A stretch of 64,000 bases of DNA. Origin: Mangrovibacterium diazotrophicum. Its GTDB lineage: Bacteria > Bacteroidota > Bacteroidia > Bacteroidales > Prolixibacteraceae. Positions 43,065 through 53,326 of the stretch are shown one piece after another (positions within the stretch are counted from its first letter, which is position 1; each line of letters begins with the position of its first letter). The stretch lies in the NCBI RefSeq assembly GCF_003610535.1, contig NZ_RAPN01000004.1:186001-250000 (forward strand), in the 5' to 3' direction. The notes below the pieces were generated by a model that had not been told where the DNA came from, did not search any database, and saw only the letters and a list, made by a program, of their open reading frames with translations. The position numbers and the translations under genes were made by a program.

Positions 43065-43502
43065 ATGAAATTAGTAAAAGTAAATCCGGCTTACAGCTTT
43101 AATGCAGTTGATCGTTTGTTGAACGACTTTTTTCAGGAAGGTTTGAAGAATGACCGTTATGCGAAGAATGAAATCAAGGTTCAACCCGCAACAAACATTT
43201 TCGATTACAACGAATTTGTGAAAATTGAAATGCAAATCCCGGGATTCAGCAAAGAACAGGTCAAAATCACCCTCGACAACGACGTGTTGATCGTGAAGGG
43301 AGAAATGGCAAAAGAGGAAAAAGAAGAAGTCAACTATTCGAGAGTTGAATTTAAAGTTTCAGATTTTGAGAAGAAGTTTAAATTGAACCATGAATTGGAC
43401 GCTGAAAAGGTGCAGGCAAATTTCTCGAACGGTATCTTGATTCTGACGATTGCCAAGAAAGAAGAACAGAAGCCGGTGGTCAAAAATATTGAAATTGCTT
43501 AA
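43065..43502 (+). CDS. Small heat-shock protein, Hsp20/alpha-crystallin family
   Basis: A 145-residue ATP-independent chaperone that holds unfolding proteins. The alpha-crystallin domain spans about residues 40-135: VKIEMQIPGFSKEQVKITLD opens it, VNYSRVEFKVSDFEKKF is the characteristic central strand pair (replacing the usual R-G-x-F), and FSNGILILTIAKKE is the conserved A-x-x-x-N-G-x-L-type closing strand. It is monocistronic, with an unusually strong ribosome binding site, a possible sigma-54-type promoter and a clear terminator. Confidence 0.95.
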   Translation: MKLVKVNPAYSFNAVDRLLNDFFQEGLKNDRYAKNEIKVQPATNIFDYNEFVKIEMQIPGFSKEQVKITLDNDVLIVKGEMAKEEKEEVNYSRVEFKVSDFEKKFKLNHELDAEKVQANFSNGILILTIAKKEEQKPVVKNIEIA

Positions 43503-43525
43503 TTTTAAAGGATTATTAAAACACT

Positions 43526-43557
43526 AAGCCGCATTCGTCGAGGATGCGGCTTTTTTT
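43526..43557 (+). terminator. Rho-independent terminator after hsp20
   Basis: AAGCCGCAT (43526-43534) pairs with ATGCGGCTT (43544-43552), followed by a run of seven Ts overlapping the stem end. Confidence 0.9.
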
Positions 43558-43693
43558 GTAACTTATCCTCGTGATTTGTAGAAATAGTCGGGTATTTGCT
43601 TGAGTATTCGTTATGAAAATTATATTTTCGTAGTACAATAAAGAGACCTAAATATCTGAAAATTACTCAGTAATTTTAATACCGTTAAAGTGT

Positions 43694-45751
43694 ATGGAGC
43701 CTAAAGATCTGAAAAACTCAAATGATGAGTTAAATGCAAACCCGGAAGCGACCGGCGATGCAGCTACGCCAGTAGAGAGCCAGGATTCTGTGAAAAATGT
43801 CCCTGAGGAAGAGATTGCAGAAACGAATTCGCAGCCGGAAGAACCGGTTTCTAAGGAAGAAGCGTCGGAAGAACCTGTTGAAGAAGTCGTGTCGGAGACG
43901 GATTCGGGCGATGAAGTAGAACAGTCAGAAGAGGAAGAAGATCAGGAGGATGAATCCGATTCCGAAGATGAAGAAGAGGAGGAGATGGACGAGGAAACAG
44001 CGAATGCTGTAATCGCTTCCGGAAAGATTGACTATTCTTCATACACCGAGGTTGAACTGATCAATGCGCTGCGCGATTTGTTAGCCGAGACTACCGACGA
44101 AGACATCAAAGACGAGGTTGATCGTATCAAAATAAACTTCTTTAAAAAGCACCGGGCAAATGTTGAGACTGAGAAAGCAGCTTACCTGGCCGATGGTGGA
44201 AAAGAAGAAGACTTTGAGCCCGGAAACGCTCCATATGAAGATGACCTGAAAAATCTTCTCCGCGAATATCGCCAGTTGAGAGGTGATCGGGCGAAAGAAA
44301 TGGAGGAAGAGAAGGAGCAAAATCTTGAGATAAAATACCAGATTATTGAAGATATTAAGTCGCTTGTCAATCGAGACGAGTCGATCAATAAAACGTTCCA
44401 GGAGTTTCGTGATTTGCAGCAGAAGTGGCGCGATACCGGTTTGGTGCCACAAGCGAAGCTGAAAGATTTGTGGGAAACCTACCATCACCATGTTGAGAAT
44501 TTCTACGATTACATCAAGATCAACAAGGAGTTGAGAGATCTTGATTTGAAGAAAAACATGGAAGCCAAAATAACGATTTGCGAAAAAGCAGAGGAGTTGC
44601 TGGTTGAGCCCTCGGTGATTAAAGCCTTCAATATTCTTCAGAAATACCACGAGCAGTGGCGTGAAATTGGTCCTGTTCCGCGTGATAAAAAAGATGATTT
44701 GTGGGAGCGCTTCAAAGCGGCTACTTCTAAAATCAACAAAAAACACCAGGAATATTTCGAAGACCGGAAAGAAGATCAAAAGCACAATTTGGATGCAAAA
44801 ACCGTGTTGTGTGAAAAAGCGGAGGAAATTGCCACTTTGGATTTGCACAACCACAAAGATTGGGACGACAAATCGAAAGAGCTGATTGAGTTGCAGAAGG
44901 TTTGGCGGACAATTGGTTTTGCTCCGAAAAAAGATAACAACCGGATTTACGAGCGTTTCCGTGGAGCGTGCGACAAATTTTTCGATGCAAAACGCGAGTT
45001 TTACGCGCAAAACAAAGAAATGCAGCAAAATAACCTGCAGTTGAAACTGGATTTGTGTGTGCAGGCCGAAGCATTAAAAGACAGCACCGACTGGAAAAAG
45101 AGTACGGACGAGTTCATTAGCATTCAAAAGAAATGGAAAGAAATTGGCCCTGTACCACGGAAACAGTCGGACGCTATTTGGAAGCGTTTCCGTGCAGCTT
45201 GCGATTATTTCTTCGACCAAAAATCGGAGCATTTCAATACCGTTGATCACGAACAGGTCGACAACCTGAAGTTGAAACAGGAGCTGATTGAAGAAATCCG
45301 GAAGTACAAGTTGACGAAGGATGAAGATGAAGATCTGGAGCAAATGAAAGATTTTCAACGTCGTTGGACGGAGATCGGCCACGTTCCGTTCAAAGACAAG
45401 GATAAAATTCAGAATGAGTTCCGGAATGCGATCAATGAGCATTTCGATCATCTGCGGATTGATGAACACAAACGTAACGTGCTGAAATTCAAAACGAAAA
45501 TTTCCAATTTCTCAGAGACATCGAAAGGACAAAACAAGATGCGTTTCGAGCGTGATAAGTACATCACCAAGATGAAACAGCTTGAAAACGATTTGTCTTT
45601 GCTAAATAATAATATCGGATTTTTCGCGAATACGAAGAACGCCGAATCGCTTATTGAAGATGTAAATAAGAAGATTCAGGCGACGATAGAAAAGATTGAG
45701 TTGCTGAAAGAAAAGATTCGTATTATCGACGAAATGGACGACGAAGATTAA
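43694..45751 (+). CDS. DUF349-repeat protein with long acidic N-terminus
   Basis: A 685-residue cytoplasmic protein. The first 100 residues are almost all Glu, Asp, Ser and Pro and should be disordered. Then come five tandem DUF349 units, each with the core W-x-x-x-G-x-V/A-P-x-x and a following WxRFRxACDxFF-like helix, for example QKKWKEIGPVPRKQSDAIWK. The protein ends in a coiled-coil (about 620-680). DUF349 proteins are common and conserved in Bacteroidota; their function is poorly known. It lies directly before pyrG but is separated from it by a terminator. Confidence 0.9.
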   Translation: MEPKDLKNSNDELNANPEATGDAATPVESQDSVKNVPEEEIAETNSQPEEPVSKEEASEEPVEEVVSETDSGDEVEQSEEEEDQEDESDSEDEEEEEMDEETANAVIASGKIDYSSYTEVELINALRDLLAETTDEDIKDEVDRIKINFFKKHRANVETEKAAYLADGGKEEDFEPGNAPYEDDLKNLLREYRQLRGDRAKEMEEEKEQNLEIKYQIIEDIKSLVNRDESINKTFQEFRDLQQKWRDTGLVPQAKLKDLWETYHHHVENFYDYIKINKELRDLDLKKNMEAKITICEKAEELLVEPSVIKAFNILQKYHEQWREIGPVPRDKKDDLWERFKAATSKINKKHQEYFEDRKEDQKHNLDAKTVLCEKAEEIATLDLHNHKDWDDKSKELIELQKVWRTIGFAPKKDNNRIYERFRGACDKFFDAKREFYAQNKEMQQNNLQLKLDLCVQAEALKDSTDWKKSTDEFISIQKKWKEIGPVPRKQSDAIWKRFRAACDYFFDQKSEHFNTVDHEQVDNLKLKQELIEEIRKYKLTKDEDEDLEQMKDFQRRWTEIGHVPFKDKDKIQNEFRNAINEHFDHLRIDEHKRNVLKFKTKISNFSETSKGQNKMRFERDKYITKMKQLENDLSLLNNNIGFFANTKNAESLIEDVNKKIQATIEKIELLKEKIRIIDEMDDED

Positions 45752-45766
45752 TAGTTAAAAATATAG

Positions 45767-45789
45767 CCCGCTATCATGCGGGTTTTTTT
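45767..45789 (+). terminator. Rho-independent terminator after the DUF349 gene
   Basis: CCCGC (45767-45771) pairs with GCGGG (45778-45782) around the loop TATCAT, followed by seven Ts. Confidence 0.85.
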
Positions 45790-45822
45790 AATCATCATTC
45801 GTTAGATATTAGTGCACATTTT

Positions 45823-45855
45823 TTTGAGCGCAATTGGTTTTATTGCTTAAATTTG
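45823..45855 (+). promoter_or_regulatory. Bacteroidota-type promoter of pyrG-yidC
   Basis: TTTG at 45823-45826 and TAAATTTG at 45848-45855 are separated by 21 bases, matching the -33/-7 consensus (TTTG, TAnnTTTG). Transcription would start near 45862, about 25 bases before the pyrG start codon. This is the most complete promoter I find in the window. Confidence 0.7.
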
Positions 45856-45866
45856 TGCGCTTTTAG

Positions 45867-47489
<1,623 letters not shown>

Positions 47490-47508
47490 TTCAAGAAAAC
47501 TAGACATT

Positions 47509-49422
47509 ATGGACAAAAATACAATCGTCGGGATAGTTCTGATTGTCGCTATCCTGATTGGATTTAGTATCCTGAACAAGCCGTCGCAGGAAGAGATTGA
47601 AGCGGCCAAGCATAAGCAGGATTCTATTGCGCAGGTTGAAGCTGAACAGCAACAACAGGCGCAAATTCGTGCCAAGGAGATGGCGGAACAGCAGCAGGCG
47701 CAGTTAGCCGCAGACTCAACTTTGGCTTCAACTCAGGCAGCCGACCGTTTCGGTGCTTTTGCTGCCGGCGCGATGGGACAAGAGCAATTCATCACGCTTG
47801 AAAACAACCTGATGAAAGTTACCCTTTCAACCAAAGGGGGTAAAATTTACTCGGTTGAGTTGAAAAATTACCAAACTTACGAAGGCAACCCATTGGTTCT
47901 TTTTAATGGTCCTTCCAACCAGTTTGGTTTGAATTTCTTCTCACAAAACCGCAGTATTCAAACCGACGAGTTATATTTTACACCGTCAACACCCCAAACA
48001 GATCTGGTGGCTACCGGCCCGGAAGTGAAGAAGGGGAAAGAAGGCGATGTTGAGTACAACGAAGAGTTTCCGGGTACAACGCAATCTGTTAGCATGAGCC
48101 TGGATGCAGGTCAAGGACGTTCGTTGAAGTTTGTTTACACATTGGCCCACAACTCTTACATGGTTGGTTTCGACATTAAAACCAATGGTTTGGGAAATAT
48201 GATTGCTCAAAATGTGAACTACCTGAACTTCAACTGGGCTTACGCCGGTCCACGTTTGGAAAAGAAATCGAAATTTGGTGAAGACCGTTATACATCAGTC
48301 AACTACAAATATTTTGAAAGTGATGTTGACAAGCTTTCTCCAGAAAAGACGACTGAGGAATCGTTGAAAACCAAAGTGAAGTGGATCAGCTTTAAACAGT
48401 TGTTCTTCAATTCGACTATTATTGCTGATGATGCTTTCCCGACTGCCGATATTAGCTATACTTACGATGAAAATAGTGTCTCTAAAGTCGGTGATTTTTC
48501 GGCTGATATCGCTATTCCTTATGATCCGGGAATGGATGCCAATTTTGGTATGGAATTCTATTTTGGTCCGAACCACTATACAACCTTGAAGCAATATGAT
48601 CTGGATTTGGATCAACTGGTTAACCTGGGGTACTCTGTGCTTCGTTGGGTAAACCGCTGGTTGGTCATTCCGGTGTTTAATTTCTTGCGTCTCCATATCG
48701 ATAATTTCGGAATCATTATTCTGTTGTTGACCATCTTCATCAAGATGATCTTGTTCCCGTTCACCTATAAATCATACATTTCACAGGCCAAGATGCGTGC
48801 ATTGAAGCCGGAGGTTGATGAGTTGAACGAGAAATTCGGTAAAGACAAACCGATGGAAAAACAACAGGCAACAATGGCTTTGTACAAGAAAGCCGGCGTG
48901 AACCCGATGGGGGGCTGTTTGCCGATGTTGTTGCAGATGCCGATTTTGTTCGCTATGTTCTTCTTCTTCCCAACTTCGATTGAGTTGCGTGGAGAAAGTT
49001 TCCTTTGGGCAACCGACTTGTCGTCATACGATTCAATTTTCAATCTGCCGTTCTCCATTCCATTCTATGGCGACCACGTTAGTTTGTTCTGTTTGCTGAT
49101 GACCATTACAACGATCATCTCAACAAAATTGAACTCGCAAGCGACCAGCAACAATGCGATGCCGGGAATGCAGACGATGATGTACATTATGCCGGTCATG
49201 TTCTTGTTTATCCTGAACAACTATCCTGCAGGTTTGAGTTACTATTACTTCCTGGCCAACTTGATCACAATTGGTCAAATGTATCTGTTCCGCGTTTTGA
49301 TTGACGATGAAAAGATCCGCGCGCAGCTGCATGCCAATAAAAAGAAAACCGTTAAGAAGTCGAAGTTCCAACAACGACTCGAACAAATGGCGAAAGAACG
49401 AGGAGTTCAGATGCCGAAATAA
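47509..49422 (+). CDS. yidC: Membrane protein insertase YidC
   Basis: Inserts and folds inner-membrane proteins alone or with the Sec translocon. The 637-residue protein has the Gram-negative layout: an N-terminal membrane helix (NTIVGIVLIVAILIGFSIL), a large periplasmic beta-sandwich domain (about 70-345), and a C-terminal five-helix core. That core includes MILFPFTYKSYISQAKMRAL with the hydrophilic-groove arginine region, and the coiled helical hairpin KPEVDELNEKFGKDKP. A basic C-terminal tail follows. It is cotranscribed with pyrG, an arrangement I recall from Bacteroidota. Confidence 0.97.
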   Translation: MDKNTIVGIVLIVAILIGFSILNKPSQEEIEAAKHKQDSIAQVEAEQQQQAQIRAKEMAEQQQAQLAADSTLASTQAADRFGAFAAGAMGQEQFITLENNLMKVTLSTKGGKIYSVELKNYQTYEGNPLVLFNGPSNQFGLNFFSQNRSIQTDELYFTPSTPQTDLVATGPEVKKGKEGDVEYNEEFPGTTQSVSMSLDAGQGRSLKFVYTLAHNSYMVGFDIKTNGLGNMIAQNVNYLNFNWAYAGPRLEKKSKFGEDRYTSVNYKYFESDVDKLSPEKTTEESLKTKVKWISFKQLFFNSTIIADDAFPTADISYTYDENSVSKVGDFSADIAIPYDPGMDANFGMEFYFGPNHYTTLKQYDLDLDQLVNLGYSVLRWVNRWLVIPVFNFLRLHIDNFGIIILLLTIFIKMILFPFTYKSYISQAKMRALKPEVDELNEKFGKDKPMEKQQATMALYKKAGVNPMGGCLPMLLQMPILFAMFFFFPTSIELRGESFLWATDLSSYDSIFNLPFSIPFYGDHVSLFCLLMTITTIISTKLNSQATSNNAMPGMQTMMYIMPVMFLFILNNYPAGLSYYYFLANLITIGQMYLFRVLIDDEKIRAQLHANKKKTVKKSKFQQRLEQMAKERGVQMPK

Positions 49423-49430
49423 AATATTGA

Positions 49431-49458
49431 ATGCTGCCTTCGGGCAGCATTTTTTTTT
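49431..49458 (+). terminator. UUCG-tetraloop terminator after yidC
   Basis: ATGCTGCC (49431-49438) pairs perfectly with GGCAGCAT (49443-49450) around the extra-stable loop TTCG, followed by eight Ts. Confidence 0.95.
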
Positions 49459-49530
49459 GCCTGATGGTTTGTATCTTTAAGAGACTCGGGGTAGAATAAA
49501 TTTTATTTACGAATCAAAAACAAGCATACT

Positions 49531-49929
49531 ATGTATCAATACCAGGCTGAAATTGTGAAAGTGGTGGATGGCGATACCTACGAAATCGACATCGACCTTG
49601 GGCTTAGCGTTTGGGTTCGCGGTGAGCGCATTCGTTTGTATGGCGTGAATACACCGGAGGTTTACGGTGTGAAGCATGACTCGGAAGAATATCTGGCGGG
49701 AAAAGCTGCTTCCGATTTTGTAAAGTCTATTATGAAGAAGGGCACGTTGGCGATCGTCGAAACGTTGAAGGATTCGAAGGGAAAATACGGGCGTTATTTG
49801 GCGGTGATGTATGTCCAGATAGCTCCGGAAGTTTTGGACGGATATTCGAATATCCGGTCAATCGGAGACTACTATTGCATTAACGATTTGTTGATTGCAA
49901 AGGAACTTGCCGAACCTTATTTTTTGTAA
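49531..49929 (+). CDS. Staphylococcal-nuclease-like protein, cytoplasmic form
   Basis: A 132-residue protein of the SNase/thermonuclease fold. VVDGDT (11-16) opens the OB barrel. Arg35 and Glu43 lie in RIRLYGVNTPE at the same numbers as the catalytic pair of the staphylococcal enzyme, Thr41 is kept, and Arg88 in KYGRYL matches the second catalytic arginine; Asp40 of the classical enzyme is Asn here. There is no signal peptide, unlike secreted thermonucleases, so it acts inside the cell or is not a secreted nuclease. The next gene begins 17 bases later. Confidence 0.88.
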   Translation: MYQYQAEIVKVVDGDTYEIDIDLGLSVWVRGERIRLYGVNTPEVYGVKHDSEEYLAGKAASDFVKSIMKKGTLAIVETLKDSKGKYGRYLAVMYVQIAPEVLDGYSNIRSIGDYYCINDLLIAKELAEPYFL

Positions 49930-49946
49930 CAGGGAATATTTTTTCG

Positions 49947-50273
49947 ATGATAGCAAAAACACCCACTCCCCCTTATTATGCGGTTATTTTTAGCTCCGTT
50001 CGTACCTCTGTTGTTGATGGTTACGTAGAAATGGCAGAGCGAATGCTTGAGCTTGCTCAGCAGCAGAAAGGATTCCTTGGCGCTGAGTCGGCGCGAAATA
50101 ATCTCGGAATAACGGTTTCCTATTGGCAAAATTTGGAATCAATAGCAAACTGGAAGAAAAATATTGAGCACCAAATGGCACAATGCTATGGTCGCGAAAA
50201 GTGGTATTCAGCCTATAAAACCCGTATCGCATTAGTGGAACGCGATTACGGTTTTGGCGACGTGACCGATTAG
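49947..50273 (+). CDS. Antibiotic-biosynthesis-monooxygenase (ABM) domain protein
   Basis: A 108-residue protein with the dimeric alpha/beta barrel fold of the ABM/Dabb superfamily. The segment GFLGAESARNNLGITVSYWQ and the ending WYSAYKTRIALVERDYGF are the hallmarks of the bacterial stand-alone ABM group. Relatives include quinol and heme-degrading monooxygenases, but the group's substrate is unknown. It is probably cotranscribed with the nuclease-like gene. Confidence 0.85.
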   Translation: MIAKTPTPPYYAVIFSSVRTSVVDGYVEMAERMLELAQQQKGFLGAESARNNLGITVSYWQNLESIANWKKNIEHQMAQCYGREKWYSAYKTRIALVERDYGFGDVTD

Positions 50274-50322
50274 AAATGCACTGAAAGAGAAGAAAGAATT
50301 TATTAACTGAAATATTCCTGTG

Positions 50323-51963
50323 ATGAAAAACTTACGCTTTGTTTGTTTGGGAATTATTGCACTGCTTTTGGCAGCTTGTAGTAGTTCGTCCAAAAATGAA
50401 ACTTCGATGGTAAATGAAATTGAAAAGAAGGCGGATGCGTTTACGCCTGTGAAGCTGACAACAGATTTGTCGGTGCTGACTGAAAAGGAGAAACAGATGT
50501 TGCCATTGTTATTTAAGGCAGCGCAAATTATGGACGATCTTTTTTGGATGGAAGCCTATGGCGATAAAAACGAAATTTTGGCAAAGTCGACCAGCGATGC
50601 GATGACCAAGTTTTTGAAAATTAATTATGGTCCGTGGGAGCGTTTGAACGGCAACGAACCATTCATGGAGGGAGTTGGCCCCAAGCCGAAAGGTGCCAGT
50701 TTTTATCCAACAGATATGACGAAGGAGGAATTTGAGAGTTGGAGCGACTCTGCAAAATCCAGTTTGTACACAATAATCGAGCGTGATTCGGTGGGCCAAT
50801 TGGTGTCGGTGCCGTATCATGTCGCTTTTCAACCACAGATTGAACAGGCTGCTTCCTATTTACGGCAAGCTGCGGAGCTGGCTGAAGATGCAGGCTTGAA
50901 GAATTACCTGGAGTTGCGGGCGGAAGCCTTGCTGACCGATGATTATTTCGAAAGCGATATGGCCTGGTTGGATATGAAATCGAATACGATTGATTTTGTG
51001 GTAGGCCCGATTGAGAGCTATGAAGATCAGTTGTTCGGCTACAAGGCGTCGCACGAAGCTTTCATTTTAGTAAAAGACAAGGAATGGAGCGACCGCTTGG
51101 CGAAATTTGCCCTGTTGTTGCCCGAACTGCAGAAGGCTTTGCCTTGCGATGCACCCTACAAAAGTGAAATGCCCGGATCGGATTCAGATCTGAATGCCTA
51201 CGACGTGATCTACTATGCCGGTGATTGCAATGCCGGAAGTAAAACCATCGCCATTAACTTGCCAAACGACGAGCAGGTGCGGGCAGAAAAGGGAAGTCGC
51301 AAGTTGCAGTTGAAAAATGCCATGCAAGCGAAATTCGACAAAATATTAGTCCCGATTTCAAATTTACTGATTGCCGAAGACCAACGTCAGCATGTGAAAT
51401 TTGACGCCTTTTTTGAGAATACGATGTTTCATGAAGTAGCGCACGGCTTGGGACTTGGTAATACGATTGACGGGACAAAAACAGTCCGCCAGGCTTTGCG
51501 CGATACCTATTCTTCGCTGGAGGAAGGAAAAGCAGATATCCTCGGACTTTGGGTGGTCTACAAGCTGAATGAAATGGGTGAGTTGGGAGAAAAGGACATG
51601 ATGGACAACTTTGTGACGTTCATGGCCGGCATTTTCAGGTCGGTTCGTTTTGGCGGTGTAAGTGCTCATGGTAAAGCGAATATGATCCGCTTTTACTATT
51701 TCCAGGAGCAAGGCGCATTTGAGCGTGACGAAGAGACCGGCACATATCGGGTGAATTACGAGAAAATGAAAGAAGCAATGATGAAGCTTTCTGATTTGTT
51801 GCTAACAGTACAAGGCAATGGTGATTATGCGCATGCCCAGGAATTGATTTCTAAAATGGGATTTGTTCGGGAAGATTTACAGCGTGATTTGGATCGCGTA
51901 AACAGTGCGGGAATTCCAGTTGATATTGTATTTGAGCAAGGTCCGGAGGTTGTTGGCTTGTAA
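50323..51963 (+). CDS. Zinc metallopeptidase-like lipoprotein, M49 (dipeptidyl peptidase III)-related
   Basis: A 546-residue lipoprotein (lipobox LLAAC, Cys19). The ATG at 50323 is chosen over the GTG just before it. The zinc site is H370-E371-x-x-H374 in MFHEVAHGLGLG, with the third ligand probably in EEGKAD (400-405). Classical DPP III has HExxGH with an extra residue; the HExxH-GxG form here matches the branch I recall as the C-terminal half of plant Nudix hydrolase 3. Cleavage of short peptides in the periplasm or at the outer membrane is inferred. It is monocistronic with a good terminator. Confidence 0.82.
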   Translation: MKNLRFVCLGIIALLLAACSSSSKNETSMVNEIEKKADAFTPVKLTTDLSVLTEKEKQMLPLLFKAAQIMDDLFWMEAYGDKNEILAKSTSDAMTKFLKINYGPWERLNGNEPFMEGVGPKPKGASFYPTDMTKEEFESWSDSAKSSLYTIIERDSVGQLVSVPYHVAFQPQIEQAASYLRQAAELAEDAGLKNYLELRAEALLTDDYFESDMAWLDMKSNTIDFVVGPIESYEDQLFGYKASHEAFILVKDKEWSDRLAKFALLLPELQKALPCDAPYKSEMPGSDSDLNAYDVIYYAGDCNAGSKTIAINLPNDEQVRAEKGSRKLQLKNAMQAKFDKILVPISNLLIAEDQRQHVKFDAFFENTMFHEVAHGLGLGNTIDGTKTVRQALRDTYSSLEEGKADILGLWVVYKLNEMGELGEKDMMDNFVTFMAGIFRSVRFGGVSAHGKANMIRFYYFQEQGAFERDEETGTYRVNYEKMKEAMMKLSDLLLTVQGNGDYAHAQELISKMGFVREDLQRDLDRVNSAGIPVDIVFEQGPEVVGL

Positions 51964-51981
51964 GAAGAATTTAATCCATAG

Positions 51982-52018
51982 AAAAGGGGCTGTCCGCGTT
52001 GGGCTAGCCCCTTTTTTT
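51982..52018. terminator. Bidirectional terminator
   Basis: AAAAGGGGCT (51982-51991) pairs with AGCCCCTTTT (52006-52015), followed by more Ts. It lies between the convergent metallopeptidase and peroxiredoxin genes and can serve both. Confidence 0.85.
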
Positions 52019-52044
52019 GAACTTTCTAAAAAAAAACTGAATAA

Positions 52045-52773
52045 TTATTTGTCTCCGACTTTTTTGAACCACATGCGGTTCCCAACATTGTAAAATTCGT
52101 CTTTTAATTCAGGGTTTTCGGCAAGTTGACTTTCACGATAGGGAAGGTAGGGCACCATCACATCGTCTCCCTCTTTCCAGTTTGCGGGCGTCAGAACCAT
52201 TTCTTGCTCAGTAGTTTGTAATGCTGAAACAATTCGTTCTATTTCAACCATATTCCGACCGACTTCAACCGGGTAGAAATTAATTGACCGAACAATGTTG
52301 TTGGAATCAATAATGTAAACGCCTCGAATATCCCGGCTGCTACTCGTTGGGGAGTGTAGCATACCGTAGGTTTTCGAAACAATCATTTTTGAATCGTCGA
52401 TCAACGGAAAACTAATTTCCTGTTGACCACGGTTCTTGTAGTCCAGTTCCTGCAAATGGGCAACCCACATTTGGTGTTGCGAAAGATTGTCAGTCGAAAT
52501 AACGGCAACCTTTACATTCATGGCTTCAAGTTCTTTCTGCATGTAGGCAAGTTCAAGAAGTTCGGAAGAGCAAACAGGCGTGAAGTCTTTCGGGTGACTG
52601 AAGAGGATTTTCCAGCTTGATCCAAAGTCATCAGGGAAAGTTAATTCGCCTTGAGTTGTTTGTGCTGTGAAGGAGGGAGCTTTCGATCCGATCAGAGGGA
52701 TCTGGTCCTTTTGCGCTAGGGCTAGCGTAACAAGAAAAAAGGACATGAGAAGGGAAACAGAGATTTTTTTCAT
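52045..52773 (-). CDS. Exported 1-Cys peroxiredoxin (Prx6-type)
   Basis: Reduces peroxides with a single catalytic cysteine. The 242-residue protein has a signal peptide (ending LALAQ), so it works in the periplasm. The peroxidatic site is PKDFTPVC with Cys68; no other cysteine is present, hence 1-Cys. The C-terminal extension LTPANWKEGDDVMVPYLP is typical of the Prx6 subfamily. Most Prx6 enzymes are cytosolic, so export is notable. The thioredoxin encoded at 56032 is also exported and could regenerate it (inference). Confidence 0.93.
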   Translation of the reverse strand: MKKISVSLLMSFFLVTLALAQKDQIPLIGSKAPSFTAQTTQGELTFPDDFGSSWKILFSHPKDFTPVCSSELLELAYMQKELEAMNVKVAVISTDNLSQHQMWVAHLQELDYKNRGQQEISFPLIDDSKMIVSKTYGMLHSPTSSSRDIRGVYIIDSNNIVRSINFYPVEVGRNMVEIERIVSALQTTEQEMVLTPANWKEGDDVMVPYLPYRESQLAENPELKDEFYNVGNRMWFKKVGDK

Positions 52774-53051
52774 GACATTCTTGTTTTAGTTTGTATTGAT
52801 AAAAGGGGTATGTGCCTTAGCTTACGGGGGATGAAATAATAAGTTCGGGTATACAGATGTTAATATCCTTAAATTGAATACATTAATTTTTATTTTTAGA
52901 TCATATGTTTTTTATAGGTTTTTGTTTGGATTAAAACATTTATTATGAAGTTCGGGAAATGAGCTATAGTTCACGTCTTTGATGGGTAATGAACGAATGT
53001 ATTCAACAAATGGTTTTTACTGAATCCATTCGTTCCGGACGATGAATAAAT

Positions 53052-53291
53052 TTAGGTTAAAAGCATTTTGAACCACATATCAGTTTGCATTAACCGATTG
53101 GCCTGCTCTTCAAACTGGCATTTCACGTGCATCATATTGATTGATTCCTCGAACTCATCCTGGTTGAAGTCGTATCCAAGATCTTTAAGTTTATCAAATA
53201 CTTCAGTCGGTTTACATTGGTTTAACTCTTTCCTCAGATCGCGGTCTTCCTGCGAAGTGCGAATAAATTTCATTGCATCATTAATCGCCAT
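53052..53291 (-). CDS. Nif11-domain-like small protein
   Basis: A 79-residue protein without signal peptide. The pattern DAMKFIRTSQEDRDLRKEL, then a C-containing turn, then FDKLKDLGYDFNQDEFEE, matches the Nif11 domain (AF-x-x-K-x-x-D-x-x-L-R-x-x-L ... G-Y/F-D/E-F-x-x-x-E). Nif11 domains are best known as leader peptides of ribosomal natural products, but here no double-glycine cleavage site and no core peptide follow; two cysteines lie within the domain. No modification enzyme is adjacent. It may be a small regulatory or adaptor protein. A repeat region lies just upstream. Confidence 0.65.
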   Translation of the reverse strand: MAINDAMKFIRTSQEDRDLRKELNQCKPTEVFDKLKDLGYDFNQDEFEESINMMHVKCQFEEQANRLMQTDMWFKMLLT

Positions 53292-53326
53292 AATCGTATC
53301 CTTTCGTTATTTAATAAAACTTAGCC

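Noticed and set aside
44081-45028. Long minus-strand frame (315 codons) inside the DUF349 gene
   Set aside because: Shadow of a highly charged coding region; hydrophobic, low-complexity translation, and the plus-strand protein is clearly real.
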